From CAVQNQ01 sp963714205 (GTDB lineage Bacteria > Acidobacteriota > Terriglobia > Bryobacterales > Bryobacteraceae): a stretch of 64,000 bases of DNA. The position numbers and the translations under genes were made by a program. The notes under the pieces were generated by a model. It was given only the letters and a program-made list of their open reading frames with translations. It was not told the origin of the DNA and did not search any database. The DNA is taken from positions 1,054,001 through 1,118,000 of the forward strand of contig CAVQNQ010000002.1 of assembly GCA_963714205.1 (NCBI GenBank), read 5' to 3'. Of this stretch, positions 46,357 through 53,528 are shown piece after piece; positions within the stretch are counted from its first letter, which is position 1, and each line of letters begins with the position of its first letter.

Positions 46357-46742
46357 TGAATACCCCTTCAACTCCCCTCTTTCTGATCGTCGACGACGAG
46401 CCAGATACTTGTTGGGCTCTTCAACAGATTCTACGAAAGCTTGGCGTTTGCGAAATAGCTTTGAATGGGCGAGACGCACTGTCACGGGCAGCGCAGCACT
46501 CCTTCTCGCTGGTCCTGCTGGACGCTAAGCTGCCGGATGTAGACGGGCTGGATCTGGCTGTCCAGTTTCGCGCCGCCGATCCGAACGTGCCCATTCTTCT
46601 TGTGTCCGGCTATTTTAGCCGTGACGACGCCGGCGTTCTGGAAGCTCGCTCCGCGGGATTAGTCCAGGCTTTTGTCGGCAAGCCTTTCTTGCATGAAGAT
46701 ATCCTACGAGTGGTGCGCCATATCTTGGAGCTGCCGTCATGA
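46353..46742 (+). CDS. Single-domain response regulator
   Basis: A 129-residue receiver: FLIVDDEPDTC, phospho-acceptor Asp57 in LVLLDAKLPDVDG, LLVSGY and VGKPF. There is no output domain. It overlaps the kinase stop (GTG 46353 or ATG 46356) and lies just before gvpA. It may compete with or relay phosphate from the kinase to the sigma-54 activator. Confidence 0.92.
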   Translation: MMNTPSTPLFLIVDDEPDTCWALQQILRKLGVCEIALNGRDALSRAAQHSFSLVLLDAKLPDVDGLDLAVQFRAADPNVPILLVSGYFSRDDAGVLEARSAGLVQAFVGKPFLHEDILRVVRHILELPS

Positions 46743-46879
46743 GTTCGACCTTCAAGTGGAACGGGATTCCAGTGGTATCTGGCATTGCCTCTATGGAGTG
46801 GATTCCATGGTTAACCAACGATAACGATGGGAGCCTCTTAGTTATCAGCAATGTATCGAAGTTACTAAGTGGTTCATAA
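46739..46879 (+). CDS. Possible 46-residue ORF coupled to the receiver gene
   Basis: ATG 46739 overlaps the receiver stop (ATGA), and the frame runs to TAA 46877-46879. The product (MSSTFKWNGIPVV..., with a hydrophobic LLVISNVSKLL end) matches nothing I know. The overlap is the only support; it may be chance. Confidence 0.25.
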   Translation: MSSTFKWNGIPVVSGIASMEWIPWLTNDNDGSLLVISNVSKLLSGS

Positions 46880-46885
46880 CATGCT
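46870..46885 (+). promoter_or_regulatory. Possible sigma-54 (-24/-12) promoter of gvpA
   Basis: TGG at 46870-46872 and TGCT at 46882-46885 put the GG and GC pairs exactly 10 bases apart, as in sigma-54 promoters, though the CAC part of the -24 box is poor (TTC). It lies about 70 bp before gvpA, and a sigma-54 activator gene is in the same locus. Confidence 0.3.
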
Positions 46886-46954
46886 TAGCTATATGCGGCG
46901 GGCCATTAAACAGAGCAACGCCACAGAGACTACTTAGGAAAGGGAGAAATCAAT

Positions 46955-47173
46955 ATGGCAAAAGTGCAGAAGTCTACGGATTCTTCGAGCCTGGCAGAAG
47001 TTGTCGACCGCATCCTCGACAAAGGCATCGTGGTCGATGCCTGGGTGAAGGTGTCCTTGGTCGGAATCGAACTGCTTTCGGTCGAAGCCCGTGTCGTGAT
47101 CGCCTCGGTGGAGACGTACTTGAAGTACGCCGAAGCCATAGGCCTGACTGCTAGCGCCGCGGCGCCAGCCTAG
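46955..47173 (+). CDS. gvpA: Major gas vesicle structural protein GvpA
   Basis: The 72-residue protein has the full GvpA core: SLAEVVDRILDKGIVVDAW, VKVSLVGIELLSVEARVVIA and SVETYLKYAEAIGL. GvpA subunits form the ribbed gas-permeable wall. AGGGAG at 46941-46946 is well placed before the ATG. It is preceded by a 75-212 bp non-coding stretch, fitting its own promoter, and followed by a strong stem-loop. Confidence 0.97.
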   Translation: MAKVQKSTDSSSLAEVVDRILDKGIVVDAWVKVSLVGIELLSVEARVVIASVETYLKYAEAIGLTASAAAPA

Positions 47174-47197
47174 AGAGCCGGGATGCAGCTTCCGCAA

Positions 47198-47231
47198 GCC
47201 GGGTAAGGGGTCGTGCAGGACCTCCCCCGGC
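47198..47231 (+). other. Stem-loop after gvpA
   Basis: Outer stem GCCGGG (47198-47203) with CCCGGC (47226-47231), and inner GGTC with GACC around a six-base loop. There is no T-run after it. It starts 25 bp after the gvpA stop and could stabilise the gvpA message or partly end transcription. Confidence 0.5.
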
Positions 47232-47268
47232 CTCGGGAATGCGGCAACCCCAACGAGAGAGGAAGTTC

Positions 47269-47562
47269 TTGATACCTATGCTGACCGATGAAATGACTCG
47301 GTTGCGCAGTAGCATCCTCGCCATGCGGAACATGCGCAGCGTGATGATGTTCGAACTGGAGCAAACCAACAAGGCTCGCAAGCGCGCCGTTTCTGATCTA
47401 TGCCGCCATTTTCACGGCGCTCGGACGAGCATGACGCGAAGAGCAAAGGCCGAGCGTATTGCCGGGCTTCAGAATCTGAAGCGTGTGGTAAACGCCCGCC
47501 GGCAAACCATGCGATCCGATCTGAACGGCGCCGGACGGATTTGGGCGGGAAGAAGCGCCTAG
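47269..47562 (+). CDS. Small basic coiled-coil protein in the gas vesicle cluster (SB1)
   Basis: A 94-97 residue, strongly basic, helical protein; TTG 47269 has a GAGAGGAAG site at good spacing, and ATG 47278 is the other start. It reads RLRSSILAMRNMRS, FELEQTNKARKRAVSDLCRHF and ends rich in Arg. The first 45 residues align without gaps to the protein at 47675 (RLR-x-x-I, EL, AR...VS-x-L-x-x-x-F). It does not match any Gvp family I know. Its position between gvpA and gvpN implies an accessory role. Confidence 0.65.
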   Translation: MIPMLTDEMTRLRSSILAMRNMRSVMMFELEQTNKARKRAVSDLCRHFHGARTSMTRRAKAERIAGLQNLKRVVNARRQTMRSDLNGAGRIWAGRSA

Positions 47563-47564
47563 GC

Positions 47565-47640
47565 TCCGCTTTGGGCCGGCAAAGCGGACCATGCCCTGCC
47601 GCCGGAATTCGGCGCGGTAGGCCGCCATCCCGCGGCAGGG
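47565..47640 (+). other. Two intercistronic hairpins
   Basis: A perfect 9-bp stem TCCGCTTTG/CAAAGCGGA with a six-base loop spans 47565-47588. A second perfect 9-bp stem CCCTGCCGC/GCGGCAGGG closes a 29-base loop at 47594-47640. Neither has a T-run. They fill the 112-bp gap between SB1 and the next gene and may set differential mRNA stability. Confidence 0.55.
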
Positions 47641-47674
47641 TGCATATCCGGACATTCGTGAAGGAGGAGGACAC

Positions 47675-47950
47675 TTGGCTACGTTGACTGAGAGCATAGC
47701 GCGGTTGCGCGCGGAGATCGTCTCCCAACGGTTACGCAGACAGGCCTTGCGGCGGGAGTTGGCACGGCGCACAATGGCGCGGCGGGATTCGGTATCCAGC
47801 TTGCGCGGGGCGTTTGCCCGCGATCTTGCCGGGGCGCGGGCGGCGTGGGATCCGCCCAGGGCGGTGGTCCCGGCGGAGAAAACGCCGTTTCTGGCGCCGC
47901 AACGGTCCTCGATGAAGATGCTCCCCAAGAGCCGCAAGAAACGCCCCTGA
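47675..47950 (+). CDS. Small basic coiled-coil protein in the gas vesicle cluster (SB2)
   Basis: A 91-residue, Arg-rich helical protein starting with TTG, preceded by a strong AAGGAGGAGG site. Its RLRAEIVSQRLRRQALRREL and SSLRGAFARDL segments align with the N-terminal half of SB1, so the two are paralogues. The C-terminal part is short and Lys-rich. It does not match a known Gvp family. Confidence 0.6.
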   Translation: MATLTESIARLRAEIVSQRLRRQALRRELARRTMARRDSVSSLRGAFARDLAGARAAWDPPRAVVPAEKTPFLAPQRSSMKMLPKSRKKRP

Positions 47951-47989
47951 TCCCGCGAGAAAGAACTCGGACGACGAAAGAGGAAGAAC

Positions 47990-49012
47990 ATGAGCGTGCC
48001 GGAAATAAGCCTCAAGCCACCGCTGGAAGTGATGATCAGAGTCGAACCGCAAAACGACAACCTGGTGCCGGAAGCCAGCGACGAATTCGTATCGACAGCC
48101 CACATTCAGGGGTTGACAGAACGCGCACTGGCCTACCTGGAAGTAGGATACGCCGTGCACTTTTCGGGTCCGGCGGGGGCTGGGAAGACGACTCTCGCTT
48201 TCCATGTGGCCGCCCTGCTGGGACGGCCGGTGATATTGATCCACGGAGATGATCAATTCGATAGTTCGGATTTGGTCGGCAAGGACTCCGGCTATCGCAA
48301 GTCCAAGGTGATCGATAACTACATCCATTCCGTGCTGAAGACCGAGGAAGATGTTAATACGGTCTGGGTCGATAACCGGCTTACGACGGCATGCCAGAAC
48401 GGTTTCACCCTCATTTATGACGAGTTCAACCGTTCCCGGCCGGAGGCTAACAATGCGCTCCTGAGCGTCCTCGAAGAAAGAATTCTCAATCTCCCGAGCC
48501 TGCGTAGATCGGGTGAGGGCTATCTGAGGGTGCACCCGGACTTCCGCGCGATTTTCACCTCGAACCCAGAGGAATACGCCGGCGTCCACAAGACGCAAGA
48601 CGCTCTCATGGATCGTTTGATTTCGATCAACGTAGGCCACTTCGACCGGGAGACTGAAATCCGCGTGGCCATGACAAAGTCCGGGCTGGCTCGCGCGGAC
48701 GCCGAATGCGTGGTGGATGTTGTCCGGGACCTGCGCGGATCCGGAGCCGAGAATCACCGCCCGACGATCCGGGCCTGCATAGCCATCGCCAAGATCCTGG
48801 TTCACCGCAACGCTCACGCGAGCGCGGACGACCCCGTCTTCCAGTGGGTTTGCCACGACGTTCTCAATGCCAACACTGCCAAAGTCATGCACGATGGAAA
48901 ATCGCTGAGGCCGCAGCATATCAGCGAAGCGATCGCCCGCGTATGCGGCTCTTCCTCGAAACGCAAGAAGAGTCCTCTGCAATCGCCGGGCGAGCGGGCA
49001 AAGAAGGAATAA
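47990..49012 (+). CDS. gvpN: Gas vesicle protein GvpN (second copy)
   Basis: A 340-residue AAA ATPase of the usual GvpN form: Walker A SGPAGAGKTT, GRPVILIHGDDQFDSSDLVG, IYDEFNRSRPEANNALLSVLEE and IFTSNPEEYAGVH. It lacks the zinc ribbon of the copy at 24290, to which it is otherwise clearly related, and has its own Lys-rich tail. It lies between two small basic protein genes, 39 bp after SB2 and 4 bp before SB3. Confidence 0.95.
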   Translation: MSVPEISLKPPLEVMIRVEPQNDNLVPEASDEFVSTAHIQGLTERALAYLEVGYAVHFSGPAGAGKTTLAFHVAALLGRPVILIHGDDQFDSSDLVGKDSGYRKSKVIDNYIHSVLKTEEDVNTVWVDNRLTTACQNGFTLIYDEFNRSRPEANNALLSVLEERILNLPSLRRSGEGYLRVHPDFRAIFTSNPEEYAGVHKTQDALMDRLISINVGHFDRETEIRVAMTKSGLARADAECVVDVVRDLRGSGAENHRPTIRACIAIAKILVHRNAHASADDPVFQWVCHDVLNANTAKVMHDGKSLRPQHISEAIARVCGSSSKRKKSPLQSPGERAKKE

Positions 49013-49016
49013 CACC

Positions 49017-49331
49017 ATGGCAATTCCAAGATTAGGCTTGACCAACATTCGCACTATCTCCGGCAAGGTGAATCAGGCGACCGTTCCTTACCGCGCCTAT
49101 ATGCAAGTCACCTGCCTCGAAATGGAGAGAGCCAGACGGTCGGCGGAGCGCCGAAGCGCCATGGCGAGAGTGACGGCCATCGATCGCCGCGTCGCCGCCA
49201 TCGATAAAGAGAAAGAGGCGTTGTTGAAATCGATCGATGAACCTGGAAAAGTTGCGCCTTTGCAGCACACCGAACCACAACCGGGGCACGGCGCGCGGAG
49301 CGGTGTGCGTGGGTTCAAATTCCGTTATTGA
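49017..49331 (+). CDS. Small basic helical protein in the gas vesicle cluster (SB3)
   Basis: A 104-residue protein with a charged coiled-coil centre (MERARRSAERRSAMARVTAIDRRV, then KEKEALLKSI). It follows gvpN by 4 bp with a good start ATG. It shares composition but no clear alignment with SB1 and SB2. The final 30 residues read like untranslated sequence, yet there is no earlier stop. The function is unknown. Confidence 0.55.
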   Translation: MAIPRLGLTNIRTISGKVNQATVPYRAYMQVTCLEMERARRSAERRSAMARVTAIDRRVAAIDKEKEALLKSIDEPGKVAPLQHTEPQPGHGARSGVRGFKFRY

Positions 49332-49386
49332 GAGCAGTCGCGCTCCGTGTGTCGAAATGAGTGCGACTCGAGCGGGGGGCAGTGCG

Positions 49387-50190
49387 ATGGGCAAACATAG
49401 TCAGACGGCAGTCTTGAACGGCGTGGATCGGGGTCGCAAGTCCTTTGAAACACGGTGCCGCAAATACCTGTACGCCATCATCTTCGCCGACAGCGCCGGC
49501 GCGAGCGGCCCGGTGGGAATCGAAGGATTGGGAGTCCAAACCGTATCCGAAGGCCGCGTGGCGGCCGTGGTCAGCGATGCCCCCGGACCGAAGATCCGTC
49601 CGGAGCGCCGGCACCTGGCTGCCCACCAGGCTGTTCTGAAGCAACTCATGGGATCGACGACACCATTGCCGATGTCGTTCGGCATTATCGCCGACAGCAT
49701 CGAAGCCGTCCGCGGGATCCTTTCCCGGGATCAGCGGGCGCTTCTGGATCAATTGAACCGCGTGGCCGGCAAGGTGGAAATGGGGCTGAGGGTGACCTGG
49801 GACGTGCCGAATATCTTCGAATACTTTGTCAACACTCACGCGGAGCTGCGTGCCGCGCGAGACCGCCTTCTAACCAGCGGCGAGGGGGCCACTCACGAAG
49901 AAAAGATCGAGGTCGGCCGGATGTTCGATCATCTACTGAACCAGGATCGGGATAGCTGCACCGAGCGGGTGGAAAGGCTGCTGAGGCCTGCCTGCGCCGA
50001 GTTTAAGGAGAATAAGTGCCGCGGCGAAAAGGAAGTCGTGAATCTTGCTTGTCTGATCGGCCGGACCGGCCAGGAGCGTTTTGCCGGGGCAGTGTTCGAA
50101 GCGGCCAAGGTCTTTGACAATAATTTCGCTTTCGACTATAGCGGGCCATGGGCCCCTCACAACTTTGTCGAATTGGACCTCGACTCCTGA
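49387..50190 (+). CDS. GvpF/GvpL family gas vesicle protein (copy 3)
   Basis: A 267-residue GvpF/L protein: RKYLYAIIFADSAG, GRVAAVVSDAPG, LAAHQAVLKQLMGSTTPLPMSFG, VEMGLRVTWD and terminal DYSGPWAPHNFVEL. It is more typical of long GvpF/L than copy 2. ATG 49387 has a G-rich site before it; ATG 49357 is an alternative. It is directly followed by gvpG. Confidence 0.93.
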   Translation: MGKHSQTAVLNGVDRGRKSFETRCRKYLYAIIFADSAGASGPVGIEGLGVQTVSEGRVAAVVSDAPGPKIRPERRHLAAHQAVLKQLMGSTTPLPMSFGIIADSIEAVRGILSRDQRALLDQLNRVAGKVEMGLRVTWDVPNIFEYFVNTHAELRAARDRLLTSGEGATHEEKIEVGRMFDHLLNQDRDSCTERVERLLRPACAEFKENKCRGEKEVVNLACLIGRTGQERFAGAVFEAAKVFDNNFAFDYSGPWAPHNFVELDLDS

Positions 50191-50210
50191 TACGAGTTTC
50201 GGAGAACGCG

Positions 50211-50468
50211 GTGCTACTGGTCGACGACATTCTGTTCTTTCCCGTGCGCAGCATCCTGTGGATCTTTCGCGAACTGCACAACACGGCCCTGGAAGAACTG
50301 GCGAACGAGTCCGATTCTATCACTCAGCAGTTGCGCAACCTATATATGCAACTTGAAACGGGCGGGATCTCCGAGGAGGTTTTCGACCTTCAGGAGAAGA
50401 ATCTGTTGGACCGCCTGGACGAGATCGAGGCAAGCAAGCCGGCACCCGAAGACGAGGAGGTAGAATGA
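50211..50468 (+). CDS. gvpG: Gas vesicle protein GvpG
   Basis: The 85-residue protein starts with GTG: LLVDDILFFPVRSILWIFREL is the GvpG signature, followed by a charged helix (GGISEEVFDLQEKNLLDRLDEIE). GvpG is an accessory protein found in minor amounts in vesicles. It lies 20 bp after gvpF/L copy 3, and its stop overlaps the ATPase start by ATGA. Confidence 0.92.
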   Translation: MLLVDDILFFPVRSILWIFRELHNTALEELANESDSITQQLRNLYMQLETGGISEEVFDLQEKNLLDRLDEIEASKPAPEDEEVE

Positions 50469-52405
50469 TCCCATCGGCGCCCTCCTTTCTGGAGAATCGG
50501 AACCTGCAACTGCTGATATTCGGTGGGAAGGGCGGCGTGGGGAAGACCACTTGCGCCGTCGCCAGTGCTCTGCGCATGTCCGCCCTGTCGCCCGACCGGT
50601 CTCTTCTGCTCGTCTCTACCGATCCGGCTCATTCCATCCGCGACAGCCTGGCCGGCTTGGTCCCTCCGTCCAATTTGACGGTCCACGAGATTGATGCCCG
50701 CGATTGCCTGGAGCGCTTTCACGCCAGAAACGGCCCTGTTTTGGAGCGCATCGCCTCCGCGGGTACGTTCCTGGACGACCAGGACACCCACGAACTCGTG
50801 AACCTGTCTCTGCCCGGGCTCGATGAGTTAATGGCATTTCTGGAGATCTCCGATTGGGTGGAGCAGCGTGCCTACGATTGCATCATCGTGGACACCGCTC
50901 CGAGCGGCCATGCCTTGCGGCTCCTGGCCATGCCCGAGCTGATCCGAAGCTGGCTAGCCGTGTTGGATGCGATGTTGGCGAAGCGCCGCTACATGAGAAA
51001 AGTCTTCACCCGATCCGCGCGCGGCGACGCGCTCGATGCCTTCGTCGCTGCGTGGGCCACCTCCACGGCTCGTATGGAAAAGCTATTACGCGATCCCACC
51101 CGCTGCCGGTTCGTCCCTGTCGCGATTGCGGAATCGCTGGCCGTCCGCGAGACGGAGGCTATGGTCCGGCAACTGCAACACGGGCACATACCGATATCCG
51201 AGGTGCTGGTGAATCAGCTTCATCCGGCGGGACGCTGCCCATTCTGTTCTGAGGCCCACGAACTGGAAAGGCGGGAAATTCAATCTCTGCGAGCCATTGC
51301 CGCGCTGGCTTCACACAGCTTCTGGGGCATCGAGTTGTTTCCCGGCGAGGTTCGAGGCCAGCCTGACCTGCAATCTTTCTGGAGCCACGCTGCTTTGTTA
51401 TCCGAGGAGCGGGGAATTCGGATCGCGGCGCCCGTTCTCGAGAAAACCATCGAAGGCGCCTCTGTATATCCACCCGAGGGAATACGGTTCATTCTGATAT
51501 CGGGCAAGGGAGGGGTTGGCAAAACTACTTTTGCTTGCGCCACCGCCCTCCGGTTGGCTCGCGATTCTGCCGGAAAGAGAGTGCTGCTCTTCTCCACCGA
51601 TTCGGCGCATTCTTTATCGGCCTGTTTCAAGACGGGAATCGGCCCCCGCCCTGTCGTGATCTCTGGGAACTTGAGCGCCATCGAAATCGACGCCGCCGCG
51701 GAATTCCAGGCTCTGCGGGACCATTATGCCAACGATGTGGACGATCTTGTGCGGACCATTGCGCCGGGGTTCGATCCGACGTTCGACCGCGTCGTCCTGG
51801 AGCAGATGGTTGACTTGGCGCCCCCAGGCCTCGATGAGCTCATGGCGCTCCTGCGCATCGTCGATTTCCTGACGCTGGACCGCTACGATCTGTTCGTCAT
51901 GGATGCCGCCTCCACCGGACATCTGCTCCGGCTACTGGAACTGCCGGAGCTGATCGATCAATGGCTCAAGATTTTCTTTGGTCTCTTCCTTAAGTACGAG
52001 CACATTCTGCGCATGCCCCGTTTTTCCGGGCAATTGATCGATCTCTCGAAGAATCTAAAGCGGCTCCGGAAGTTGCTGTCAGACCCATTCCGGACCGCTC
52101 TTTACGTGGTCGCCATACCGACCCAAATGGCCTGGGAGGAGACGAAGGACCTGATCGCCGCGTGCGATCGAATGGAGATTGCGACACGGGCCCTTTTCCT
52201 AAATATGATGACCCCACCCGGCAGTTGCGCCTTGTGCACCGGTCTGCGGCGCAGAGAGTTGGCCGTAGCAGAGCAGTTTCGGCGCGCCTTTCCGGACAAG
52301 CCCCAAATCCAGGTCTACCGCCAAGGTGAAATTGCCGGAATCGAACAGCTGGACAAACTGGGCGGAAGCCTGTACGAAGAGAGGGAAATGTTCGCGCATG
52401 CTTGA
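50465..52405 (+). CDS. Tandem ArsA/Get3-like ATPase with a CxxC in each half
   Basis: The 646-residue protein is a fusion of two ArsA/GET3 ATPase units. Half 1 has GGKGGVGKTT (about 20-29), VSTDPAHSIRDSL, VDTAPSGHALRLL and GRCPFC; half 2 has SGKGGVGKTT (about 344), FSTDSAHSLSACF, MDAASTGHLLRLL and GSCALC. CxxC pairs at these positions hold the dimer zinc in eukaryotic Get3; here both are kept in a single chain. No arsenic genes are near. With ATGA overlap to gvpG and 8-bp overlap to the GvpM/S-like gene, it probably chaperones hydrophobic GvpA-like proteins (inference). Confidence 0.9.
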   Translation: MIPSAPSFLENRNLQLLIFGGKGGVGKTTCAVASALRMSALSPDRSLLLVSTDPAHSIRDSLAGLVPPSNLTVHEIDARDCLERFHARNGPVLERIASAGTFLDDQDTHELVNLSLPGLDELMAFLEISDWVEQRAYDCIIVDTAPSGHALRLLAMPELIRSWLAVLDAMLAKRRYMRKVFTRSARGDALDAFVAAWATSTARMEKLLRDPTRCRFVPVAIAESLAVRETEAMVRQLQHGHIPISEVLVNQLHPAGRCPFCSEAHELERREIQSLRAIAALASHSFWGIELFPGEVRGQPDLQSFWSHAALLSEERGIRIAAPVLEKTIEGASVYPPEGIRFILISGKGGVGKTTFACATALRLARDSAGKRVLLFSTDSAHSLSACFKTGIGPRPVVISGNLSAIEIDAAAEFQALRDHYANDVDDLVRTIAPGFDPTFDRVVLEQMVDLAPPGLDELMALLRIVDFLTLDRYDLFVMDAASTGHLLRLLELPELIDQWLKIFFGLFLKYEHILRMPRFSGQLIDLSKNLKRLRKLLSDPFRTALYVVAIPTQMAWEETKDLIAACDRMEIATRALFLNMMTPPGSCALCTGLRRRELAVAEQFRRAFPDKPQIQVYRQGEIAGIEQLDKLGGSLYEEREMFAHA

Positions 52406-52685
52406 AAACTACGAGTCCGTACCACGTGAGTTTCTCGCACCAGAGTTGTCCAGGTTGGACGATGACGAACGGGTCTCCCTTTGTGAAACGCTCGACCGTG
52501 TCCTGAACAAGGGTGCGGTCGTGATCGGCGAGGTGACGATTTCGGTAGCCGGCATTGACTTGGTTTACCTCGGCCTCCAGCTTCTTCTGACCTCCATTGA
52601 AACCGCCCGCGCGAGCATGAGTTGCCAGCCAGGCGTCGGCCTGGGCATCGCAGCCGGGAAGGAGAGCGCATATGGAGCCTATTGA
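52398..52685 (+). CDS. GvpA-family minor gas vesicle protein (GvpM/GvpS-like)
   Basis: The 95-residue protein has the short GvpA core variant LCETLDRVLNKGAVVIGEV, TISVAGIDLVYLGLQLLL and TSIE, which is that of GvpM or GvpS rather than GvpA. The N-terminal 25 residues are acidic and the tail is unique. Overlaps of 8 bp with the ATPase gene and 14 bp with gvpK show tight coupling. Confidence 0.85.
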   Translation: MLENYESVPREFLAPELSRLDDDERVSLCETLDRVLNKGAVVIGEVTISVAGIDLVYLGLQLLLTSIETARASMSCQPGVGLGIAAGKESAYGAY

Positions 52686-53040
52686 GACGGCCCGAGTCCA
52701 GTCTGAGTTCTTCACTGATTTCGCCCAGGTCATGCGGAGCCCGGCGCCCACTGGCAGCGCGAATGGCCACGGGACGCGAGCGCGTTTGGATTTGGATCCG
52801 GAAAGCGTGAAGAACGGTTTGGGCCAGCTCGTTTTGACCCTGATAAAGCTACTCCATGAACTGTTGGCTCGGCAGGCGATCCGGCGAGTGGACGCCGGCT
52901 CCCTTACTGACGAGGAGATTGAGCGGATGGGTCTGACGCTCATGCGACAGGCCGAGGAAATTGAACGCCTGCGAGAGCAATTCGGCCTGGATGAAGAGGA
53001 CCTGAACCTCGATCTCGGGCCTTTAGGGAAGCTTTTGTAA
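52672..53040 (+). CDS. gvpK: Gas vesicle protein GvpK
   Basis: The 122-residue protein fits GvpK: RLDLDPESVKNGLGQLVLTLIKLLHELL and QAIRRVDAGSLTDEEIERMG, then LMRQAEEIERLREQFGL and DLNLDLGPLGKLL. GvpK is needed for vesicle formation in several bacteria. ATG 52672 follows a GGGAAGGAGAG site. Confidence 0.95.
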   Translation: MEPIETARVQSEFFTDFAQVMRSPAPTGSANGHGTRARLDLDPESVKNGLGQLVLTLIKLLHELLARQAIRRVDAGSLTDEEIERMGLTLMRQAEEIERLREQFGLDEEDLNLDLGPLGKLL

Positions 53041-53056
53041 CAAGGAGATTCTTCTT

Positions 53057-53353
53057 ATGCAGCAGAGTATGTCGCATGCTATTCAGACTTCAACTCTATC
53101 GGATGTCCTGGAACGCGTCTTGGACAAGGGGATCGTCATCGCCGGCGACATAAAAGTGAAGCTCGTCGATATCGAGCTGCTGTCGATTCAAATACGGCTG
53201 GTGATCTGTTCGGTTGACAAGGCTAAGGAGATGGGCATGGATTGGTGGGTCAATAATCCCGTCTTTTCCAGTCAGCCCCAACGGGACCCGTTGGAAGCCA
53301 CCGTAGAGCGTCTCGAACAAAGGCTCGCGCGGCTCGAAACGGTACCGGCATGA
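53057..53353 (+). CDS. GvpA-family minor gas vesicle protein (GvpJ-like)
   Basis: The 98-residue protein has LSDVLERVLDKGIVIAGDI, KVKLVDIELLSIQIRLVI and CSVDKAKEMGMDWW, the GvpJ-like variant of the core, followed by a coiled-coil tail (LEATVERLEQRLARLE). GvpJ caps or nucleates vesicle ends. It is the last gene of the cluster, with AAGGAGA before the ATG. Confidence 0.88.
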   Translation: MQQSMSHAIQTSTLSDVLERVLDKGIVIAGDIKVKLVDIELLSIQIRLVICSVDKAKEMGMDWWVNNPVFSSQPQRDPLEATVERLEQRLARLETVPA

Positions 53354-53395
53354 GTTGTCCCGATTTTTATGCAGAATTGTTTTTGGCGCATACTC

Positions 53396-53421
53396 CCTGC
53401 TGAAGGGTGGAGCTCAGCAGG
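53396..53421. other. Inverted repeat after the gas vesicle cluster
   Basis: A perfect 8-bp stem CCTGCTGA/TCAGCAGG with a 10-base loop lies between the convergent gvpJ-like and sensor genes. It could end or stabilise either transcript; there is no T-run on either strand. Confidence 0.4.
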
Positions 53422-53528
53422 TCCGGGTGATCCTGCGGGCTTTGGCGCTCCTGCAGCTGGCTGAGGTCGACCCGGAAGGATCGAGTTTTCTCGCTCCAAG
53501 GGGTCCAGCGGGAACCGTTTCGTTCGGG

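Noticed and set aside
46770..46787. A second possible sigma-54 box (GGTATCTGGCATTGC) before gvpA
   Set aside because: The GG and GC pairs are 11 bases apart instead of 10.
50465..52405. Arsenite efflux pump ATPase ArsA as a plain arsenic-resistance gene
   Set aside because: There is no arsB, arsD, arsR or arsC near it, its genes of overlap are gvpG and a gvpM/S-like gene, and the CxxC motifs fit a Get3-like protein better.
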